Source of the DNA: Prauserella_A sp040635515
GTDB lineage: Bacteria > Actinomycetota > Actinomycetes > Mycobacteriales > Pseudonocardiaceae
Length of the DNA: 64,000 bases
Assembly (NCBI GenBank): GCA_040635515.1
Contig: JBEYHY010000003.1
Span: forward strand, 496,001-560,000
Direction of reading: 5' to 3'
In this document: piece by piece, positions 34,322 to 42,570 of the stretch
Layout: each line of letters opens with the position of its first letter
Numbering within the stretch: the first letter of the stretch is position 1
Made by a program: the position numbers and the translations under genes
The notes under the pieces: model-generated
Told to the model about the DNA's origin: nothing
The model's input: only the letters and a program-made list of their open reading frames with translations
Databases searched by the model: none

Positions 34322-35368
34322 ATGGAGTTGTTCCCGGGAGGTATGTCGTTGGCGAAGCAACGCGTCCCCGTCGTACTGGTCGCGGGCTTTCTCGGTTCCG
34401 GAAAGACGACCCTGCTCAACCACCTTCTCAACAACACTAGAGGCACCAGGATCGGGGTGGTCGTCAACGACTTCGGCAGCGTCAACGTCGACGCCATGAG
34501 CGTCGCGGGCATGGTCGATTCCATGATGTCGCTGGAGAACGGGTGCCTGTGCTGTTCCGTCGACGCGAGTGGCCTCGACGCCGTGTTCGACAAGCTCACC
34601 AGGCCGGGCACCGATCTCGACCTTATCGTCGTCGAGGCGAGCGGCCTCGCCGAACCCCGCGGGCTCGTGCGGCTCGTACTCGCCAGCTCCAATCCCCGCA
34701 TCGAATACGGCGGCCTGATCGAGGTCGTCGACGCGGTCGAGTTCGAGGCGACAGCGCGGGAACACCCCGAGTTCGCGACCCAGTTGCCGCTCGCCGATCT
34801 GGTACTGCTCAACAAGGTGGACCGGTTGCGCGACGACGCGCGGGTGCTCGACCTGGTGCGCGGGCACGCGGGTGCGACTCCCGTGCTGCCCACCGTGAAC
34901 GCCGCGATCGATCCTGAGCTGCTCTTCGACACCGGCGGGGTGCGAAAGGACGAGGGTAGGACGCCGCGTCAGCTGTCGTTCGACGATCTGCGCGAGGACG
35001 ACTGTGCTGACCATGCCCACGCTGCCTACCAGAGTCTGGTGTTCTCGGTCGACGGCGCGCTGCATCCTCGCCGCTTCGCGGAATTCCTGGAGAATCGGCC
35101 GTCCGGCCTCTATCGCACGAAGGGGACCGTCTACTTCGGAGTTCCCGGTTACCGCGACCGGTACCTGCTGCACACGGTCGGCGGCTACGTGCGGTTGACG
35201 GCTCGGCGATGGGACGGATCCGCCCGGCGAGGTACCGAACTGGTGCTCATCGGTGCCGGGATCGACGCGGGCGAACTGCGCGAACGACTCGGCTCATGTG
35301 CCGAGCCGGAGCCACAGGATGTCGACCCGCAGAACATGCTTCCCGTGCTGCGTTACGTGGAATCCTGA
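34322..35368 (+). CDS. COG0523 (CobW/G3E family) GTPase
   Basis: The protein (348 residues from ATG 34322; TTG 34316 and ATG 34343 are alternatives) has Walker A GFLGSGKTTLL near residue 23, the metal-binding GCLCCSV (CxCC), Walker B-like VVEASGLAEP, and NKVD for guanine recognition. A CobW C-terminal domain follows (HPRRFAEFLENRPSGLYRTK). G3E GTPases insert or distribute metals (Zn, Co, Fe). The neighbour cobQ on the opposite strand hints at a cobalamin link, but most COG0523 proteins act in zinc homeostasis, so the metal is open. Confidence 0.88.
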   Translation: MELFPGGMSLAKQRVPVVLVAGFLGSGKTTLLNHLLNNTRGTRIGVVVNDFGSVNVDAMSVAGMVDSMMSLENGCLCCSVDASGLDAVFDKLTRPGTDLDLIVVEASGLAEPRGLVRLVLASSNPRIEYGGLIEVVDAVEFEATAREHPEFATQLPLADLVLLNKVDRLRDDARVLDLVRGHAGATPVLPTVNAAIDPELLFDTGGVRKDEGRTPRQLSFDDLREDDCADHAHAAYQSLVFSVDGALHPRRFAEFLENRPSGLYRTKGTVYFGVPGYRDRYLLHTVGGYVRLTARRWDGSARRGTELVLIGAGIDAGELRERLGSCAEPEPQDVDPQNMLPVLRYVES

Positions 35369-36849
35369 CCGAGGCGCAACCACGGCAGGCCGGAGGGAAC
35401 GCCGTCCTCGACGAGCCGCAGTAAGGCTGGCACGTCCGCGTGCTGTTCGATGGCGTCGGCGATTCCGTCGAGCATGGCTTGCCTCCTCGCCGCGAATCCG
35501 GGAGCGGCGGAGGGTTTCCACGCGACGGCTGCCTGCCCGGCGACCTCGGCGAGCCACGCGCGGCGGAAGTCGTCGTGCTCGAAGATGCCGTGCCACATGG
35601 TTCCCCACACCGCGTCTCGGCGAAGGCCGTCGAGGAACGGCTCGGCCTCGCCGGGAACCGGTTCGACCACGCCGTGGTGGATCTCGTAACCGCCGACCGG
35701 GGTGCCGCGCCACCGGCCATGGGGAGTGCCGAGCTTCTTGTCCGAGGTGAACCGCACCGTGCAGGGAAGCAGATCGAGTCCGGCCACCGTGCCCGCGCCG
35801 GACTCGACGTCGTCGGTGATGGCGGAGGCCAGCATTTCGTAGCCGCCGCAGATGCCGAGCACGGGACGGCCGCTCGCCGCCCTTTCCGTGATCGCCTTCG
35901 CGATTCCCCTTTCCCGCAACCAACGCAGATCGTCCACAGTGGCGCGGGTTCCCGGAAGGACGACGACGTCCGCGGCGGCGACGACATCGGGATCGGCCGT
36001 GACGGTGACCGCGACCCCCGGTTCGGCGGCGAGCGGATCGAGATCGGTGGCGTTGGAGACCCGGGGAAACCGCACGGCGGCGACCCGCAGCGTCGCGCCC
36101 GCGCCGCCCTGGCTTCCCGACCAGCGGGCGATGGCGAGCGCGTCCTCCGAATCCAGCCACACATCGGGAAGCCATGGCAGGACACCGAGAACCGGCCTGC
36201 CGGTCACCTCCGTCAGCGTGTCGAGTCCCGGAGCGAGCAGGGCGGGGTCGCCTCGGAACTTGTTGACCAGAAAGGCGGCGACGTGTGCCTGGTCGGCCCG
36301 GTCGAGTAGCGCGACGGTGCCGGTCATCGCGGCGAGCACCCCGCCCCTGTCGATGTCGCCGACGACGAGCACCGGAAGTCCCGCCTCGCGGGCGAGTCCC
36401 ATGTTGACGTAGTCGCCCTCGCGGAGGTTGATCTCGGCAGGGCTTCCCGCGCCCTCGCAGATGACGACGTCGAAGCGGGCCCTGAGTTCGGCCAGTGCCT
36501 CGTACGCCGCGGCCGCCAGTGCGCGGCGTCCCGTTGCCCATTCGCCCGCGCCGAGTTCGCCCCACGGTGCGCCCCGCAACACGACGTGGCTTCGCCGGTC
36601 GCTGCCCGGCTTGAGCAGTACGGGGTTCATGGCCGATTCCGGCGGTACTCCCGCGGCGATCGCCTGCAGCCATTGCGCGCGGCCGATTTCCGCGCCGTCG
36701 GCGCAGACCATGGAGTTGTTCGACATGTTCTGCGCCTTGAACGGCGCGACGCGGATCCCTTGTCTCGCCAGCAAACGGCACAGTCCGGCCGCGACCGTCG
36801 ACTTGCCCGCGTCCGACGTCGTTCCCGCGATGAGCAGCCCGCCTCCCAC
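35353..36849 (-). CDS. cobQ: Cobyric acid synthase
   Basis: From the GTG at 36849 the enzyme has 498 residues, starting VGGGLLIAGTTSDAGKSTVA, the dethiobiotin-synthetase-like ATP loop. FKAQNMSNNSMV, EGAGSPAEINLREGDYVNMG and VVGDIDRGGV are CobQ signatures. The class I glutaminase domain follows with LGICGGYEML (nucleophile Cys) and GYEIHHGVVEP plus the catalytic His and Glu near the C-terminus. It amidates four side chains of adenosylcobyrinate diamide in cobalamin synthesis. No other corrin gene is nearby and I saw no cobalamin riboswitch. Confidence 0.94.
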   Translation of the reverse strand: MGGGLLIAGTTSDAGKSTVAAGLCRLLARQGIRVAPFKAQNMSNNSMVCADGAEIGRAQWLQAIAAGVPPESAMNPVLLKPGSDRRSHVVLRGAPWGELGAGEWATGRRALAAAAYEALAELRARFDVVICEGAGSPAEINLREGDYVNMGLAREAGLPVLVVGDIDRGGVLAAMTGTVALLDRADQAHVAAFLVNKFRGDPALLAPGLDTLTEVTGRPVLGVLPWLPDVWLDSEDALAIARWSGSQGGAGATLRVAAVRFPRVSNATDLDPLAAEPGVAVTVTADPDVVAAADVVVLPGTRATVDDLRWLRERGIAKAITERAASGRPVLGICGGYEMLASAITDDVESGAGTVAGLDLLPCTVRFTSDKKLGTPHGRWRGTPVGGYEIHHGVVEPVPGEAEPFLDGLRRDAVWGTMWHGIFEHDDFRRAWLAEVAGQAAVAWKPSAAPGFAARRQAMLDGIADAIEQHADVPALLRLVEDGVPSGLPWLRLGQDST

Positions 36850-36941
36850 GTCCTCAACGTAGTCCACCCAATCCAGCGACCCCGGCGACGGGCGGTTTCC
36901 GCCTAGGGTGAGGCTGATCTTTCTTGGCAGAGGGGATATGT

Positions 36942-37718
36942 ATGTCGACAAAACTCCGCCGCGGATTCGTTGCGGCCGTTGCCATGCTGGCCGGTCTGGT
37001 GTTCACGCCCGGTGCGTCAGCCGATCAGCCGAGCGGCATGCAGCCCTACATCGTCGGTGGCGGGGAAGCGTCGGTCGTCGACCATCCCTATGCGGTCTTT
37101 CTTGTCGACGGCAACGGTAACCAGTTCTGTGGTGGCACGCTCATCGCCGACGACACCGTGCTCACCGCGGCGCATTGCGCGGTGACCGAGAGCGCGTCGC
37201 AGCTCGGTGTCGTCGCGGGCAGGCAGGACAAGCGCGGGAGCGACGGTGTGCAGGCAGGCGTCAGCCGGGTGTGGATCGCGCCCGACTACGAGGCACCGAC
37301 GGGCGGCAACGACATCGCGGTGCTGAAGCTGAGCGAAACGGTTCCGTACTCGCCCGCGAAGCTGGCCGACGCTTCCGACGGTGAGCTCTACGCCGCGGGG
37401 ACGCAGGCGACCGTGCTCGGCTGGGGAAGGCTTGAGGAGGGTGGCGAGAAGTCCGACACCCTGCGCAGCGCGCAGGTACCCGTCGTCGACGACGCCACCT
37501 GCGGTGAGGCGTACACCTCCTACGACGCGAAGACCATGCTGTGTGCCGGTTATCCCGAAGGCGGAGTCGATGCCTGCCAAGGAGACTCGGGTGGTCCGCT
37601 GATGGTCGGCGACACGGTCATCGGGGTCGTGTCCTGGGGAGACGGATGCGCGAAACCGGGCAAGCCCGGCGTGTACACGAGGGTGGCAACCTACGCGCAG
37701 GCGGTATCCCAAGCCTGA
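36942..37718 (+). CDS. Secreted trypsin-like serine protease (S1)
   Basis: The ATG at 36942 lies six bases after AGGGG and gives 258 residues with a signal peptide (FVAAVAMLAGLVFTPGASA). After a short propeptide comes YIVGGGEASVVDHPYAVFL, the mature trypsin start. The catalytic triad is His in LTAAHC, Asp in GNDIAVLKL and Ser in GDSGGPL. The specificity Asp is six residues before the Ser (DACQGDSGG), so cleavage after Lys/Arg is expected. Actinobacterial trypsins of this type are extracellular. Confidence 0.94.
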   Translation: MSTKLRRGFVAAVAMLAGLVFTPGASADQPSGMQPYIVGGGEASVVDHPYAVFLVDGNGNQFCGGTLIADDTVLTAAHCAVTESASQLGVVAGRQDKRGSDGVQAGVSRVWIAPDYEAPTGGNDIAVLKLSETVPYSPAKLADASDGELYAAGTQATVLGWGRLEEGGEKSDTLRSAQVPVVDDATCGEAYTSYDAKTMLCAGYPEGGVDACQGDSGGPLMVGDTVIGVVSWGDGCAKPGKPGVYTRVATYAQAVSQA

Positions 37719-38179
37719 CCCCGCCGCCTGCTGCCTGCCGATGCGATGCGAGGCGCGCGGTGCGGCGCGGTCGGTGCGGTGGACGTTCGCGGTGCGGTCG
37801 GTGCGGCGCCGTGCGGTCGGTGCGGTGCGAAGCGGTCGGCGTTCGCGGTGCGGGAGGCCGACGGTGCCGGGCGTGTCGCCCGCAGCCGCGCGAGTCCCCC
37901 ACTCAGGTCGCCGAGTTCTGCGTTCGCGTCGCCGAGTTCTGCGTTCGCGTCGCCGAGATCCGCGCCCAAGGTACGAGATCCGCGTTCGGAGGCGGGTGGC
38001 CGCCCCGCATCGGAAGGGCACCAGACGCACCGACCGGCACCGCGGCCTCGCAGTCGGCGTCGGCGTGCGCGGGTGCGACGTAAGCGCGGCGGCGTCCCGG
38101 CTCGCCCGGCGCGATTCCACAGGGCGCGGCTTCAGTGGGGTTGAACCTGTGGCGTCACCTTGACCTGCACAATGACGAG
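37719..38179. other. 461-bp intergenic region with two repeat types
   Basis: No gene recognised. Bases 37755-37860 consist of imperfect GGTGCGGTCGGTGCGG-type repeats. Bases 37886-37990 hold a five-unit 21-bp array (separate entry). The remainder leads to the GNAT gene; its first alternative start is GTG 38135. No terminator hairpin was found after the trypsin gene. Confidence 0.6.
37886..37990 (-). repeat. 21-bp repeat array A (5 units)
   Basis: Core hexamers GAGTCC, GAGTTC, GAGTTC, GAGATC and GAGATC start at 37892, 37913, 37934, 37955 and 37975. The spacing is 21, 21, 21 and 20 bp. The units read in the reverse orientation of array C. The unit at 37892 is divergent (on the minus strand GGGGGACTCGCGCG) and resembles the terminal units of arrays C and D. 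Confidence 0.9.
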
Positions 38180-38635
38180 GTGGCTGATTTCGTCTCCCGC
38201 TCGGGTCCGGAGCTGACGCCTGCCGAGCTGTATGCCCTTCTTCGGTTGCGCGTCGACGTTTTCGTGGTCGAGCAGAACTGCCCGTATCCCGAGCTGGACG
38301 GTAAGGACCTGCGGCCCACCACCCAGCACATCTGGGAATCCTCGGTTACCGGCGACGTGGCCGGGTGCCTCAGGGTTCTCGGCCCGTCCAGCGAGGCGCG
38401 GCCGGTGTGGCGCATCGGCAGGGTGTGCACCGCGGAGTCCGCGCGCGGAACCGGCCTCGGCGGCAGGCTGATGGAAGCCGCGCTGGCCTTCGTCGGCGAT
38501 GTCGAGTGTGTCCTGGACGCCCAAACCTACGCGGAAGGCTTCTACGCCCGATACGGATTTGTGCGCGAAGGCGCCGAATTCGAAGAGGACGGCATCCCGC
38601 ATGTGACCATGCGCCGTTCCCAGTCCCGCCGCTGA
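38180..38635 (+). CDS. ElaA-type GNAT acetyltransferase
   Basis: From GTG 38180 the protein has 151 residues (GTG 38135 would add 15). LYALLRLRVDVFVVEQNCPY with PELDGKD is the hallmark N-terminus of ElaA-like GNATs. The acetyl-CoA loop is RIGRVCTAESARGTGLGGRL, and LDAQTYAEGFYARYGFVREG closes the fold. The substrate is unknown. The gene is isolated between long repeat-bearing spacers, and its stop codon lies inside the first unit of repeat array B. Confidence 0.85.
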   Translation: MADFVSRSGPELTPAELYALLRLRVDVFVVEQNCPYPELDGKDLRPTTQHIWESSVTGDVAGCLRVLGPSSEARPVWRIGRVCTAESARGTGLGGRLMEAALAFVGDVECVLDAQTYAEGFYARYGFVREGAEFEEDGIPHVTMRRSQSRR

Positions 38636-38754
38636 GTTCCGCATCCAGGTCGCCGAGATCCGCGCTCCGGCGGGTGACTTCTGCGCTCGCGTCGGCGAGA
38701 TCCGCGTTCAGACCGGCGAGATCTGCGCTCCGGCCGACGAGATCTGCGCCCGCA
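38629..38754 (-). repeat. 21-bp repeat array B (6 units) starting on the GNAT stop codon
   Basis: Core hexamers GAGTTC, GAGATC, GACTTC, GAGATC, GAGATC and GAGATC start at 38634, 38655, 38676, 38697, 38718 and 38739, exactly 21 bp apart. The first shares bases with the TGA of the GNAT gene (38633-38635). The orientation is the same as array A. Confidence 0.92.
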
Positions 38755-38858
38755 CCACTACCAGAAGTACCGCTGGGGGAGACAGCGCGGCCCCACCTCG
38801 GGCGCCGCCGAGCCGTCGACGTAGCCGAGCCGCCGACATCGCCGCCCGGACCGGCACG

Positions 38859-38938
38859 CGACCCAGGCTGAACGCTGCCCGAGCTGAACTCGACCCAGGC
38901 TGAACGCGACCCAAAGCTGAACGCTGCTCGAATCACCG
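38859..38938. repeat. Short interspersed repeat GACCCAGGCTGAACG
   Basis: Three copies of GACCCAGGCTGAACG-like sequence (GACCCAGGCTGAACGCTG, GACCCAGGCTGAACGC, GACCCAAAGCTGAACGCTG) plus a shorter GAGCTGAACT occur in 80 bases. The unit is unlike the 21-bp family on either side. Confidence 0.75.
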
Positions 38939-38960
38939 CGCCGAAGTGCATTCTGTTGCC

Positions 38961-39190
38961 GAGTGCGGATCTCGCCGCCCCGAGTGCAGAACTCGCCGTC
39001 CTGGGCGCGGGTCTCGCCGCCCCGAGTGCAGATCTCGCCGTCCTGAGTGCGGATCTCGCCGCCCCGAGTGCAGAACTCGCCGTCCTGAGTGCGGATCTCG
39101 CCGTCCTGGGTGCAGAACTCGCCGTCCTGGGCGCGGATCTCGCCGTCCTGGGTGCAGAACTCGGCGGCGTGGACGCGGGGCTCGCGCACC
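38961..39190 (+). repeat. 21-bp repeat array C (11 units)
   Basis: Core hexamers (GATCTC, GAACTC or variants) start at 38968, 38989, 39010, 39031, 39052, 39073, 39094, 39115, 39136, 39157 and 39178, exactly 21 bp apart. The common core is GYGCRGAWCTCGCCGYCC. GATCTC and GAACTC units largely alternate. The last unit is divergent (ACGCGGGGCTCGCGC). The array is inverted relative to arrays A and B. Confidence 0.95.
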
Positions 39191-39234
39191 GGCATCGCGC
39201 ACCGGCGCGCCGGTGCGGGAGCCGGGCGCGGTGG

Positions 39235-40428
39235 TCAGGAGGTCGACCTCGCGCGTGGAGGCGCCAGTTCGGCGATCACCTTGACCGCCCTGTCCACATC
39301 GGACTCGCCGAGGTCCGCCCTCGCGGTCAGGCGCAGCCTCGACACCCCGTCCGGAACCGACGGCGGCCGGAAGCAGCCCACCCGGATCCCGTGCTCGGCA
39401 CAGGCTTCCGCCCATCGTTTCGCATCCTCGGCACCCGGCGCCTGCACCGACACCACCGCACCGGCAGGCGTGCTCACCCGCAACCCGGCGTCGCGAAGGC
39501 CCTCGGCCAGGCCGCTCGCGGCCGTCAGCACCTTGCCCGGCAGGTCCGGTTCCGCCCGCAGCACACCGAGCGCCGCGAGCGCGGCCGCCGCGCTCCCCGG
39601 CGCCAGACCCGTGTCGAAAATGAAGCTGCGCGCGGTCTCCACCAGATGCTTGATGACGCGCCTCGGCCCCAGCACCGCACCGCCCTGCGCCCCGAACGCC
39701 TTGGAAAGGGTGACGGTGGTGACCACGTCGGGCTGCCCGGCCAGCCCCGCCTCGTGCACGGCACCACGACCGCCTTCACCGAGCACCCCGAACCCGTGCG
39801 CGTCGTCGACGAGCAACGCGGCACCGTGCTCGCGGCACACGCCGGCGAGGTCGCTAAGCGGGGCGAGATCTCCGTCGACCGAGAACACCGAATCGGTGAC
39901 CACGAGTGCGCGCGTTTTGCGGCGCGTGGCCAGCGCGTGCGCGACGGCGGAGGAATCGCCGTGCGCGACGGCCGCGACATCCGCCCTGGACAGCCGGCAG
40001 CCCTCGATGAGCGAGGCGTGAATGTACTTGTCGGTGACGATGGCCGACTCGCCACCGGACAACGCGGTCACCGCGCCGAGGTTGGCCGTGAAACCCGAGG
40101 AGAACACGAGCGCGGCCTGCACGCCACAGAAGCGGGCGAGTTCGTGCTCGAGTTCGGCGTGGAGTTCGGTGGAGCCGGTGACCAGCCGCGATCCGGTGGA
40201 CCCCGCGCCCCAGCGCAGGGTCGCGGCCGCCGCGGCTCCCGCGACCCTCTTGTCCCTCGCGAGCCCCAGATAGTCGTTGCCCGCGAGGTCCAGTTCGTCA
40301 CTCGTGGCGGCGCGAGGCCGTAGCCGCCTGGTGAGACCGGCTTCCGCCCGTTTGGCCGCTTCGGTGTCGAGCCAGTCGAAAACCTGGTCGGGCTGCGTCG
40401 CGTGGATAGCTGGACCGGGTGCGTTCAC
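39235..40428 (-). CDS. bioF: 8-amino-7-oxononanoate synthase
   Basis: The 397-residue protein is an alpha-oxoamine synthase of the PLP fold type I. ELDLAGNDYLGLARDKRV, GAGSTGSRLVTGSTELHAEL, VDDAHGFGVLGEGGRG and the cofactor lysine in TLSKAFGAQGG are all visible, and FDTGLAPGSAAAALAAL follows. BioF joins pimeloyl-ACP and L-alanine in biotin synthesis. No other bio gene is adjacent. The GTG start is 44 bases from the divergent PIG-L gene. Confidence 0.9.
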   Translation of the reverse strand: MNAPGPAIHATQPDQVFDWLDTEAAKRAEAGLTRRLRPRAATSDELDLAGNDYLGLARDKRVAGAAAAATLRWGAGSTGSRLVTGSTELHAELEHELARFCGVQAALVFSSGFTANLGAVTALSGGESAIVTDKYIHASLIEGCRLSRADVAAVAHGDSSAVAHALATRRKTRALVVTDSVFSVDGDLAPLSDLAGVCREHGAALLVDDAHGFGVLGEGGRGAVHEAGLAGQPDVVTTVTLSKAFGAQGGAVLGPRRVIKHLVETARSFIFDTGLAPGSAAAALAALGVLRAEPDLPGKVLTAASGLAEGLRDAGLRVSTPAGAVVSVQAPGAEDAKRWAEACAEHGIRVGCFRPPSVPDGVSRLRLTARADLGESDVDRAVKVIAELAPPRARSTS

Positions 40429-40472
40429 GCCTGGCAGTCTCGCACCGACCAGGAAAGGAGTGGGGAGTCAGG

Positions 40473-41204
40473 GTGACGGGAAACGAGATTCTGGCGGAAA
40501 TGCCCTCGGATTGGCGGCGTGCACTGGCTGTCGTCGCACATCCCGACGATCTGGAGTACGGGGGTTCCGGCGCGATCGCCCGCTGGACCGACGAGGGCCG
40601 GTCCGTGGCGTATGTGCTGGCCACGCGTGGTGAAGCCGGTATCGACGGGATGACTCCCGAAGAAGCGGGTCCGCTGCGCGAGCGCGAGCAGATCGCGAGC
40701 GCGGCCGTGGTGGGCGTGCACGACGTGGAATTCCTCGATCATGCCGATGGCGTGATCGAGTACGGTTTGCCGCTGCGCAGGGACATCGCCGCCGCGATTC
40801 GCAGGCACAAGCCGGAACTGGTCGTGATGACCAATCACCATCCGACCTGGGACGGCTCGTTCCTGAACATGGCCGATCACCGGCATGCGGGGCTCGCCAC
40901 CCTCGACGCGGTTCGCGACGCGGCAAACCGGTGGGTCTTCCGGGAGTTGCTGGCCGAAGGGCTCGAACCGTGGTCGGGGGTGCGGTGGGTGGCGGTGTCC
41001 GGTTCGCCACAGCCCACGCACGCCGTCGACATCACCGCGACGATGGACCGTGCCGTGGATTCACTGCGCGAGCACCGGGCCTACCTCGCGGGCCTGGAGG
41101 GGCCGATGTCCGATCCCGACGGGTTCTTGCGCGAATTCGCCGCCGAAACGGGCAAGCGCTTCGGCAGCGAATTCGCGTGTTCCTTCGAGCTGATCCCGAT
41201 GTAG
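40473..41204 (+). CDS. PIG-L/LmbE-family zinc deacetylase
   Basis: The GTG at 40473 lies five bases after GGGGAG and gives 243 residues. The zinc motif AVVAHPDDLEYG (HPDD) is N-terminal; the third ligand His is in MADHRHAGLATLDAV, and VVMTNHHPTWDG is a family block. Members include MshB and Mca of mycothiol metabolism and antibiotic N-deacetylases. It lacks clear features that would single out MshB, so the substrate (an N-acylated sugar or conjugate) is left open. Confidence 0.88.
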   Translation: MTGNEILAEMPSDWRRALAVVAHPDDLEYGGSGAIARWTDEGRSVAYVLATRGEAGIDGMTPEEAGPLREREQIASAAVVGVHDVEFLDHADGVIEYGLPLRRDIAAAIRRHKPELVVMTNHHPTWDGSFLNMADHRHAGLATLDAVRDAANRWVFRELLAEGLEPWSGVRWVAVSGSPQPTHAVDITATMDRAVDSLREHRAYLAGLEGPMSDPDGFLREFAAETGKRFGSEFACSFELIPM

Positions 41205-41205
41205 A

Positions 41206-42570
41206 TCAGTTGGCGGGGGTGGCCGAACGACGCGGCGGCCGGGTGCCCCGGCCACCCTTGAACTGCCCCTTGCCGCCGTGATCGCGGTGGTCGCGGTTGT
41301 CCCGCCTGCCGCCGAACGGGGGCCTGCCCCTGCTCGGCGCGCCACGCCTGCCGCCGCCCTGACCAGGCGACCGGGACGGCCGGTGCTGTTCGACGACGGG
41401 CACGCCGCTCGGCGTGCGGGCGCCGGTGATCCGGGCCAGCTCGGTGTCACCGGGGCGCACCTGTGAGTACTCGGGCCGGACACCCGCCTTGTCGGTCATG
41501 CGGCGCACGGTCCTGCGCTGGTCGCGGGTCAGCAGCGTCACGACCGTGCCGGACGCGCCTGCTCGTGCGGTGCGTCCGGCACGGTGCAGATAGTCCTTGT
41601 GGTCGGCGGCGGGGTCGACGTGCACGACGAGGCTCACGTCGTCGACGTGGATGCCGCGAGCGGCGACGTCGGTCGCGACGAGAACGGGCGTCTGGCCGTC
41701 CTTGAAGTCGGCGAGCACCCTGTTGCGCTGGCCCTGGGTCTTGCCGCCGTGCAGAGCCCCCGCCCTGACGCCGTTGGCCCTGAGTTTCGTGGTCAGCCTG
41801 TCAACGTGGTGCTTGGTGCGCACGAACATGATCGTGCGGCCGTCCCGCGCCCCGATTTCGGTGATGATCGCCTGCTTCTCTTCCTTGGCGACCTGGAGCA
41901 GGTAGTGGTCCATGGTGGTCACGCTCGCGGTGACCGGGGCGACCGAGTGCGTCACCGGGTTGGTCAGGTACGCCTTCACCAGGCGCTCGACGTCGCCGTC
42001 GAGGGTCGCGGAGAACAGCAGCCGCTGGCCGTCCCTCGGGGTCAGGTCGAGGATTTCCCTCACCTGGGGCAGGAAGCCCATGTCGGCCATCTGGTCGGCC
42101 TCGTCGAGCGCGACGAACTGCACCGCGCCCAGCGAGCAGGTGCCTTGCCTCACATGGTCGGACAGCCTGCCGGGAGTGGCGATGAGCAGGTCGATTCCCC
42201 TTGCCAGCATGTCGGCCTGACGGCTGAACGACATGCCACCGACGGCGGTCCTGCACCAGAGGCCGAGCGATTTGGCGAGCGGGATGAGCGCGTCGGCCAC
42301 CTGCATGGCCAGTTCGCGGGTGGGAACGAGCACGAGTGCGCGGGGCTGCTTCGGCCGGGCCTTGCCGCCGTCGAGCCTGGAAAGCAGAGCGAGGCCGAAG
42401 GCCAGTGTCTTGCCTGAGCCGGTCTGCGCGCGGCCGAGTACGTCCCGGCCTGCCAGCGCGTCGGGCAGGGTCGCCGCCTGGATCGGGAACGCTTCCGTCA
42501 TTCCGCCCTGTTGCAGCTCACGCAGCAGCGGCTTCGGAAGGTTCAGGTCGGCGAACGATGTTGTTGTCAC
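41206..42570 (-). CDS. DEAD-box RNA helicase
   Basis: From the GTG at 42570 (AGAGG upstream) the protein has 454 residues. The Q motif is FPIQAATLP; motif I AQTGSGKT, Ia PTRELA, Ib TPGRLSDH, II DEAD in VALDEADQM, III SAT, V DVAARGIHVD and VI HRAGRTARAG follow in order. The C-terminal about 70 residues are Gly/Arg-rich (GGGRRGAPSRGRPPFGGRRD), an RNA-binding tail. It is of RhlE/CsdA type, remodelling rRNA or mRNA, often under cold stress. A 195-base untranslated region precedes it, which would suit cold-shock control. Confidence 0.93.
   Translation of the reverse strand: MTTTSFADLNLPKPLLRELQQGGMTEAFPIQAATLPDALAGRDVLGRAQTGSGKTLAFGLALLSRLDGGKARPKQPRALVLVPTRELAMQVADALIPLAKSLGLWCRTAVGGMSFSRQADMLARGIDLLIATPGRLSDHVRQGTCSLGAVQFVALDEADQMADMGFLPQVREILDLTPRDGQRLLFSATLDGDVERLVKAYLTNPVTHSVAPVTASVTTMDHYLLQVAKEEKQAIITEIGARDGRTIMFVRTKHHVDRLTTKLRANGVRAGALHGGKTQGQRNRVLADFKDGQTPVLVATDVAARGIHVDDVSLVVHVDPAADHKDYLHRAGRTARAGASGTVVTLLTRDQRRTVRRMTDKAGVRPEYSQVRPGDTELARITGARTPSGVPVVEQHRPSRSPGQGGGRRGAPSRGRPPFGGRRDNRDHRDHGGKGQFKGGRGTRPPRRSATPAN

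Larger units (their letters stand above)
38636..39234. other. 599-bp intergenic region filled by three repeat blocks
   Basis: The convergent gap between the GNAT and bioF is almost entirely repetitive: array B (to 38754), a second repeat of type GACCCAGGCTGAACG (38859-38938) and array C (38961-39190). Bases 38755-38858 are unique GC-rich spacer. Open frames here are by-products of the 21-bp period. Confidence 0.7.

Noticed and set aside
35300..36950. Cobalamin riboswitch near cobQ
   Set aside because: I found no B12-box-like sequence (GCCACTG type) upstream of cobQ.
38629..39190. CRISPR array
   Set aside because: The 21-bp units are contiguous with no unique spacers, and no cas genes are present in the window.
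38956..40323. 455-codon frame running from the 21-bp array through the antisense of bioF
   Set aside because: Only the array part is distinctive; the rest is antisense to bioF and there is no RBS. Not annotated as a gene.
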